A DNA stretch of 64,000 nucleotides. It comes from Dillenia suffruticosa. Lineage: Eukaryota; Streptophyta; Magnoliopsida; Dilleniales; Dilleniaceae. A model generated the notes under the pieces. It saw only the letters and a list, made by a program, of their open reading frames with translations, did no database searches and was not told the origin of the DNA. Shown in pieces: positions 48,159 through 64,000 of the stretch. The stretch spans positions 11,930,001 through 11,994,000 of the forward strand of contig JAVTVX010000035.1 of assembly GCA_033439265.1 (NCBI GenBank). The letters run 5' to 3'. The first letter of the stretch is position 1, and every line of letters starts with the position of its first letter. A program made the translations under genes and the position numbers.

Positions 48159-49583
48159 CAATGTTATAAAAACCGGACCGAACCGCTGGTTCAACCCTTC
48201 TCATAACACTTTTGCGGTTCGGTTGAATAAAAATACAGTTTTATAACTGAACCAGACTAAACCGGCGGTTCAATGGCGGTTCAACCGTGAACCGCTTGAA
48301 CCGCCGGTTTTAAAAAACCGTGGTCTAGGGTTAAAACCTAAAAAAAAAATTGCTTTCTCTCTGCTTTTTGTCACTCTTTTCACATTCCCGATCTTCGTCT
48401 TCGTCTCTCCCTCATCTCACTTCTCTCTCTCACTCTCACCATCACTGCTCTCTCTCACTCCACTGCTCTTTTTCGCTCACTGCTTTCTCTCGCTCTCACG
48501 GTCTTCATCTTCCTCTTCTCTCTTCGTCTTCGACTTCACTCTCAGTACTCACTCTTGGGCTCGGTAGTTCACAGTCCATGGTTCCAGACTTGATGTTCAT
48601 CGATTCTTCATAAGGTAAAGTCGATCACTCAAGTTTCAACATATTTAGGATTAGATTTTAATTTTTAAGGTTTTGAATTGAAAGTACCAATTTTTAGGGT
48701 TTTTTAATTTTTAGGGTTTTTATAACAAAAATCTTCAATTCTGTCTTCTCACTCTCAATTTCGATTTCAATTTCAATAATCTTCAATTTGAATCGCAGGT
48801 GATCACTCTCTGTTTTGGAGTCACGGCTCTACAATCACGATCCAATATCCAGGTTTCTCTCTCTCTCTCTCTCTCTTTGCAATTTGCAATCTTCTCTGTC
48901 TCTCCAATGTGCATCACCTCTGTATTAGCATAGTTTAATTGTGAACCAGATAACTGCATCTACTGCGTGTAGACTCTACCTTGTATGACTTGAATCAATT
49001 TTTTTCTCTTTTTGGAAAGGTCTTCTAATATTGCATTTGTATCTACTTTATTGCACACATGTTGCTGTAATTCTCAATGGGGGTATAGAGAACTTTGTCA
49101 AGACTTGTGCAAGGATTCTAATTAATGCATAATCAGCTCTTGTTTCAATTAAAGTTCTTTTCAAAGGATAAACAAAACATCCTCTCTCTCATTCGCTTTT
49201 ATTGTTGAGGCCTCCACAGCCCCCTCAAGACTATTAAGGGTTGAGTTATTTTTATCTAGCTATTTTCTGGAACACACAAACATAATATTTCCTAGCAAAG
49301 TCTGAATTTGGGGAATTAAGTCTGTACTTTTACTTATTAAATTAGGAAAAATAAACTTAAATTTTAAATTCAATAAAGATTTTTTTTCACCTCTCTGTCT
49401 AGGGCTTTTTGATGGTTTTTTCCCAGAAATCTTAATGTTTTAAAAAGCATTTGGTCAATGTATGTGATGAGCCATATGTATGTGGCAAATTGATGGAATT
49501 TTAGAATTGGGAAATCAAGTTTGTATTCATACTTATGACAATGAACTTCCAATTATCAATATGAGTTTTAAAAGTAATTATTG

Positions 49584-49621
<38 letters not shown>

Positions 49622-49730
49622 ATTATTATTAAAAAATCAGTGGTTCGATCATATTGATCCACGGTCCAATCGGTTCGATCATATTTTTGAATTTTACGGG
49701 TCAATACGCGATACGATTCTAATAACATTG
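48159..49730. mobile_element. Non-autonomous hAT-superfamily DNA transposon nested in the copia leader
   Basis: 1572 bases flanked by identical 8-bp duplications GTAATATT (48151-48158 and 49731-49738), the hAT length. The terminal inverted repeats begin CAATGTTAT at both ends. The subterminal regions carry several short CCGGTTC/GAACCG-type words (ACCGCTGGTTCAA, GGCGGTTCAA, CCGCCGGTTTT on the left; GATCGAACCG reversed on the right), as expected for transposase-binding sites. There is no hAT transposase (no BED finger or dimerisation domain). The interior has a CT-rich leader-like stretch (48350-48600) that may be left from an autonomous parent's first exon, a (CT)n run near 48855 and (AT)n at 49586-49618. 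Confidence 0.93.
49586..49618 (+). repeat. (AT)n microsatellite
   Basis: About 16 AT units inside the hAT element near its right end. Confidence 0.95.
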
Positions 49731-50223
49731 GTAATATTTCAAAATATGTTGGGATCAATCTGTAATATTTCAACGTTTATCGGGTTTTGTATAAAGGCCG
49801 GGGACCAATGTGCAACATCTTAACAATTTGTGAGTTTTTGAAAGGTCATAAGGCCCAAATTGCAACAGATCAAAAATATTTTGGGTAATTTCGTAATTAC
49901 AGAACGTTTTCAGGTAGATCTATTATTTTTAAAAATTGTAGATCACAACGACGTCGTTTTTGTTTGCATCCGGGTCTTCTTCACCCCAAATGGACCCCGA
50001 GGGTCCCGACTCGGATCCGACGAGTCTAAATGCCAAAATGTCGCCGGAAAGTGCCAAAAAACTCCATTTTTTTCTCTGAAAACATAAAATCATCCAAAAT
50101 TTCATAAAAAATAATTTTCAACCTCAAAACTCCAAAATTTACTCAAATTTGGTCCAATTTTTTAAAAATTCAGAACCCAAAAAATTGAAAATTTTGTCAA
50201 AAAATACAGACAGAGGTTCTAAT

Positions 50224-50236
50224 GGCTCTGATACCA
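50224..50236 (-). other. Copia primer-binding site (initiator tRNA-Met type)
   Basis: The minus strand reads TGGTATCAGAGCC two bases after the 5' LTR. This is the standard plant copia PBS, complementary to the 3' end of initiator tRNA-Met. Confidence 0.95.
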
Positions 50237-50238
50237 AA

Positions 50239-50596
50239 TGTGAAATATTCATACAAGTCTAATATATGAATTACAAAACAAAATTGAACCAAAAAACAAG
50301 CGGAAGCAAAGTATACCTCCAGCCATGGATTCCGGCGACTGTAACTCCCTTCTCAGCACCTCTGACCGTGCAAGAAATCTTCCAAGCTCTCAATTCTCTC
50401 TCTAGATGGTGTGTGAAACTAATGAATTGAGTTTATGGACCCTTGCTATGGTTGCCCCTATTTATATTGATTGTGTCATCAACAACCATTATTGAGACCC
50501 ATACTTGGTTACCCCTTTGGTGAGTGAAAAATCCCTTATTTTCATCAATGGTTTTGCAGGGTATAGAGGGTGATGGGCCACCCTCCTGTTCTTATA
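50239..50596 (-). repeat. Copia 5' LTR
   Basis: 358 bases, collinear with 42668-42999. Its outer tip is mutated from TG to TA on the minus strand (TATAAGAACAGG), but the following GGCCC fixes the border. Confidence 0.95.
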
Positions 50597-50601
50597 GGCC
50601 C

Positions 50602-51300
50602 TTCGTCAACCAAGGTGCAACTTTGGTTGATGAAGGCTGCCATTTCATCGACAAAAGTTGCGATTTGGTGGACAAAAGCCACGACTTTCGTCGACCAAGT
50701 CTATCACTTGGGTCGACGAAGACTGCGCCTTTGGTTGATGAATGCCGTTCGGAGATAGACCAAAATCTTCATCGGATAATGCTAAAAAGACAAAACAAAT
50801 TTTTTTTGAAATTAATAGGAAAAAAATAAAAATCAAATGGTATAAAAAAATTAGGAAACCAAAATACTACTAATACCTTGATTTTCATGATTCAAAAATT
50901 AGGGTTTTGAAAATTACTCTTCTATTAAATAATTTACATTTTTTTCTAATATAAGTTGAATGAAATATCAAAACATTTTTGTCCCATATTAAATATTAAA
51001 TAGATATAGATCACAGATAGAAGAATGGGAGAGGTAATATTTTTAACAAAAGATTAACCAAGCAAAAGAAAAAAGAAAAAAGAAAAAAGAAAAAAGAAAA
51101 AAGAAAAAAGATGTGTCAATTTGAAAAAGAAAAAAAAATCAAGGGACACAATGCCAGTACATTTAATACACCAAAAACCTCCGCTTCCTCAAAAAAAAAA
51201 AAAATCAGGTAAAAGAATTTGCACCCATCCTTGGTGAACCAAGCTGGGTCCTTAGTCGACGAAGGGAGAGTTTCAAAGACTCATAGCTCAAGACCGTGTT
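50602..51300. repeat. Short inverted and direct repeats around GTCGAC
   Basis: In 50602-50760, variants of TCGTCGACCAAG and its reverse complement alternate six or seven times about every 20-30 bases. A related word (TTAGTCGACGAAGG) recurs near 51254. (AAAAAAG)n lies at 51066-51110. The remainder is AT-rich with no gene. Confidence 0.55.
51066..51110 (+). repeat. (GAAAAAA)n short tandem repeat
   Basis: About six 7-base units. Confidence 0.9.
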
Positions 51301-52687
51301 CTGTTACATTATGGGAAGGTACTTTTTGTCCTAGAAAATTACAACATTTGATGTATTCTCTTCCAAATAAAAATAATAATTGGGTTACACACCGTTAATC
51401 TAGCTATCCATTACGCCAAAAAGATGCAATGTCATAATGAGAAAAACAAATACTTTTTTTTTCTTTTCATTTTTCTTTTGGGTGGGTGCGGTTATCTTTT
51501 TTCTCCTAACCCTTTAAACCCGGATAGATTTTCAAAAAAAGAAAAAAAAATGATACACTTTCTTCAAAAAATCTTAATCAAAACCACCACACCCAATAGA
51601 GATTAATCCTAAAACCATAAAAATACCTTATAACCTTCTTTATGAAGATTTGAGATAAACAAAATCCGGAAGCGAAGCTTAACAATACCCACTTCAAAAT
51701 CCCCACTTTTGCCTTTTTCCCATATATAAGGAAAAAGTCTCTCAGGTTGATATTATCACAGTGTTACTTATAAATGAAACACAGTAACTAAGAAATTTTT
51801 TTAAAAAGAGAAACTATTTAAATCACTTTCCTTCGATAAGATCATAGTTGCTTTCCTTCAAACAAGTGGTAGTGATTTTCTTTTTTCTTACATTTTTAGA
51901 AACCTTTTGCCTAAAAATGGAAAAAAGAAAGTAAAAGACTTTAAATGTGTAACACTTTTCCTTTTTGATAGTGCAGAGGATAAAAGTAGAAAGCTTTAAG
52001 GAAAAAAAAAAGAAAAAAGAACATGTCTATCTCTACACAATTCTCTCTCTCTCTTCCAACCCACTCCATCTATCTCTCAACATTTGTAACTTGAACAGAG
52101 AGAGAACAGAAACTCATAATCACACAACTAAAGAATTTTTATTTGACTCTCAAAACTTTTACAAAACAAGTATACTAAAAACTCTCAAAAAATGTTCAAA
52201 GTTCAAATGAAATGCTTTGCTGAGAAGGTGTTCTTTTTTTGGTGCATTACTGTTATATCATGTAATGTAATAGGAAGCTTTCTTTCTTCTGGTTCTTAGT
52301 TCTTGTATCTTCCTTTTGCTGCCGTATGTTCTATTTGTGCTTTCTTTGGCTTTTGTTCTCATATAGTGGTTATGTTATCACTGTTTGAAACCAAATCAAA
52401 TCATTGTTCTATTGTTTTAAAGTACTTTGCCATTCCATAATTTTTAACATGTCGAATCAGATGGATAAAAAAACGTTGCACTATAAAAAGTATGCAAAAA
52501 TGCCACCTCTACAAAAAGCTGACCTTTAGCATCGATGAAGAGAAGATAGGGCATTAAAAAAAATTGAGGAACAATTGCGTTCTCTTATAAAGTTCTACTT
52601 GGTTTTGTGGAATCCGGTGTTTCATTTCCCGATGGTTTTACTTGACTACTTCATAGTATAGATAGAATCGCTTTAAATGTCAATGTA
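51301..52687. other. Intergenic DNA, no gene recognised
   Basis: AT-rich. A TATA-like ATATATAAGG near 51722 and a CT-rich leader-like stretch at 52020-52100 could be promoter remnants, but only very short frames follow. Confidence 0.4.
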
Positions 52688-53340
52688 GTGGAAAATATGT
52701 ATCCGTTGTCTCCCACCAATAGTTCTGTTGCTATTGCCGAGAGGGTAGAATATATTTCCTCGCATATTTCTGCAAATTTCTCTCCTTACATATGTCTGTC
52801 TTCTTCTTCTAGCCAAAGAGTGCCTTTAGCACTAGTAGCTGTTCCTTGTGGAGTTATCTTTCTTCGTGTCACTCCATATTGTTTAGTCTCTAATGTTCGT
52901 TCTCATTTTGGGTTATTCGTTTTTCGTACCTTCTGAATGTCTATACTCTTGGCCTTCTGTGTCTTATTATAATGCAAATAAGCTTGCCTATGTTTGTCAC
53001 GGCTCACACTATATCGATAACCTAGATCAAATAGAGTGCCGAAAGTCACCTGCTACCCACAAAAGAAAAAATATTGACTTTAACTCTCTTGATGTTCAAA
53101 TTGATATTTGTGTATCAAAATTGAATTTGGCTATTTTGAATTTTCCATAGCGTTTAATGAATCAAACAGTGTCTCTAAACTTAATAACCAGAACAACCAC
53201 AATCTTTGCATTGAAAATTTAAATTTAATTACTCACCAACATTATCCAAATTTTATTCAAATGTCCTCTCTAGACGAATGTTCTATCAACAGTGAAGGGT
53301 CATGCACAGTTAAAGACTTTAATAAATGGTTTTGGAGGTA
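52688..53340 (+). pseudogene. Unidentified coding-like relic
   Basis: Overlapping plus-strand frames (52688-52936, 52893-53150, 53108-53341) read as mixed, non-repetitive protein text (for example CRKSPATHKRKNIDFNSLDV, HQHYPNFIQMSSLDECSINS, CTVKDFNKWFW). They join only if frameshifts near 52900 and 53130 are allowed. The end WFWR is followed by GTAAATG, a possible donor. I do not recognise the family. It could be a decayed gene, a captured fragment or a transposon-encoded protein. Confidence 0.35.
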
Positions 53341-53940
53341 AATGTTTAGCTTTATGTCTACAAGTATTTTCTCTTCAATATTTTGTTGATTAGGCTGGTT
53401 TGCAACTCATTGGTATATGCTCTTGACGATCATTGTACCCACAATCATATAGGCCTTCGTCTTGGTTATCTACACTAACAATCTTCACGGCCTCCTTTAC
53501 GTAATTTATTACTTAGGCGGCTTTTATTGGTAAAAGGTGCTCTAACGCACCAAATTGTGTATAGTATTGATGATATAACACCAGATGTGGTGTCCACCTA
53601 TTATCTTCAGTTAAAAGTTATTTTTAAAATACTCTTATTTATAATTTTTGCTGTCTCTAATCTCTTTTCTCTCATGCAAAACCTTTATACAAGTTTTTGT
53701 TAAGAATTTTATTGTCTTCCTTATGTAATCTACACCATCTCATGTTGACACTTTTGTTATCTTTATATTATGTTAGCAATTTTTGTTTTTTACAGAATAT
53801 TTTTATTAAAAATTTTAATTGTATAATCTTTTATAATTTATTAAATTTTTAATGTAAAATTATGAAAAAAAATCATAATTAGTTGTAGTTATTATGGTGT
53901 GTGGCTGGTAGTAAATTCAGGGTATTTAACGGGCATATGT
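53341..53940. other. Intergenic DNA between the relic and the gyrase gene
   Basis: The AT content rises towards the right. No gene or clear repeat was recognised. Confidence 0.45.
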
Positions 53941-54233
53941 AACTTCATCATATGTAAGCGCGATATCCTCCTCCTAGCTCTTTAAAGAGGATGAAAGTAC
54001 GACCGCATCCTTTTATCACACCTTTCGCTCTTATTTTGATCACGTGAGAGATGACCACGCACGTGACAGGACAAACCCAGGTAAGGGTATGAAAGGAGCC
54101 GGGCAAGTAGGTGTGGTTCCGAGTATAATGGTGTTTGAGAGGGAAATCCAATAAACCAAAATGAGGGTTTTGTCCTCCTCTTCTTCTTTTTCGGGAGGCC
54201 AACACTGAGACAGAGACAGAGACAGAGCGGGAG
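53941..54233 (+). promoter_or_regulatory. GYRB proximal promoter and 5' UTR
   Basis: Two perfect G-boxes CACGTG lie at 54041-54046 and 54060-54065, and a CCAAT word near 54147. There is no clear TATA box. A short (GACAGA)n run (about 54209-54226) lies just before the ATG. Paired G-boxes fit light- or bZIP/bHLH-responsive control of a nuclear gene for an organelle protein, but that is inference. Confidence 0.5.
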
Positions 54234-63753
<9,520 letters not shown>

Positions 63754-64000
63754 GTACATTTTAGCTTTTCAATTATGAAACATCAACATTGGAGCTTGTA
63801 TGTATGGTATAAGTTTGAGTTTGTGTTGAATTGACATAAGACATGAGCTCGATTGAACAACGTTTTTACCTCTCTAAAGAACTTTACTATCCATTTGAGC
63901 CTCCGCATGAGGAAATGACTGTTAGGCACAACTTCAGTTCAAATCATTTCCTGAAATCGTACATATCTCCCAACCGCAAGCTACAATGAAGCGTGTGTAG
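63754..64000 (+). other. GYRB intron 14 (continues past the window)
   Basis: It starts GTACAT after the phase-1 exon end. The TOPRIM motif expected next (EGDSAG) is not present in the remaining bases. Confidence 0.8.

Larger units (their letters stand above)
47176..50238 (-). other. Copia 5' leader, interrupted by a hAT element
   Basis: About 1490 bases remain after subtracting the nested element. No coding sequence is seen. The PBS sits at its right end and gag at its left end. Confidence 0.8.
42663..50601 (-). mobile_element. Structurally complete Ty1/copia retrotransposon with target duplications
   Basis: The element proper is 42668-50596 (7.93 kb), flanked by GGCCC at 42663-42667 and 50597-50601. 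On the minus strand the order is: LTR (50596-50239), PBS (50236-50224), a leader of about 3 kb containing a nested hAT insertion, gag, protease, integrase, reverse transcriptase, RNase H, PPT (43010-43000) and LTR (42999-42668). Integrase before reverse transcriptase defines copia. All coding regions have stops or lost catalytic residues, so the copy is immobile by itself. The LTRs differ at roughly one base in ten by eye, with many transitions. Confidence 0.95.

Noticed and set aside
48350..48613. Ser/Leu/His-rich ORF of 87 codons
   Set aside because: A CT-rich leader-like stretch within the hAT element, with no family resemblance and simple composition.

Overview
This window is nuclear DNA from a flowering plant, probably a eudicot. 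It is AT-rich, has large introns, and carries two plant housekeeping genes, Au-type SINEs and several decayed LTR retrotransposons. I cannot name the species. There is no operon, CRISPR array or recognisable tRNA or rRNA gene.

Layout. (1) Bases 1-660 hold a degenerate AGAGA-rich repeat. (2) About 0.9-8.4 kb is a minus-strand gene for a 58-residue one-helix protein. Its main intron (1266-5422) carries an internally deleted Ty3/gypsy element with both LTRs (1800-4972). (3) 8.5-12 kb is AT-rich intergenic DNA. (4) 12.7-25.1 kb is a complete plus-strand MAP70 gene (microtubule-associated protein) with ten coding exons. Intron 2 carries a solo LTR with a perfect target-site duplication, intron 5 carries an Au SINE, and intron 7 appears to use a GC-AG splice pair. 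(5) 25.5-42.6 kb is a repeat-dominated block. It contains a second copy of the AGAGA repeat, a relic that looks like an LTR, a Mutator-like terminal-inverted-repeat element (30243-31703), a badly decayed copia element (about 34.0-36.96 kb), a family of AT-rich repeats, and an unusual array of about 3 kb of nearly pure T/C DNA (about 38.8-41.87 kb) that splits one AT-rich repeat. (6) 42668-50596 is a structurally complete but coding-dead Ty1/copia element on the minus strand. It has LTRs, PBS, PPT and the 5-bp duplication GGCCC, and its leader contains a nested hAT element (48159-49730) with an 8-bp duplication. (7) 50.6-53.9 kb is mixed intergenic DNA with one coding-like relic. (8) From 54234 to the window edge is the plus-strand gene for organellar DNA gyrase subunit B, with 14 exons visible. 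They cover the transit peptide, the ATPase domain and the transducer domain. The TOPRIM part lies outside, and a second Au SINE sits in intron 5.

The genes do not form a pathway: MAP70 acts on cortical microtubules, gyrase B on organelle DNA, and the 58-residue protein is of unknown role. What links the window is transposon history. Insertions made the introns large and were partly erased by solo-LTR formation, internal deletion and loss of reading frames. Every exon boundary given was read from splice consensus plus protein-family continuity, not from transcripts.
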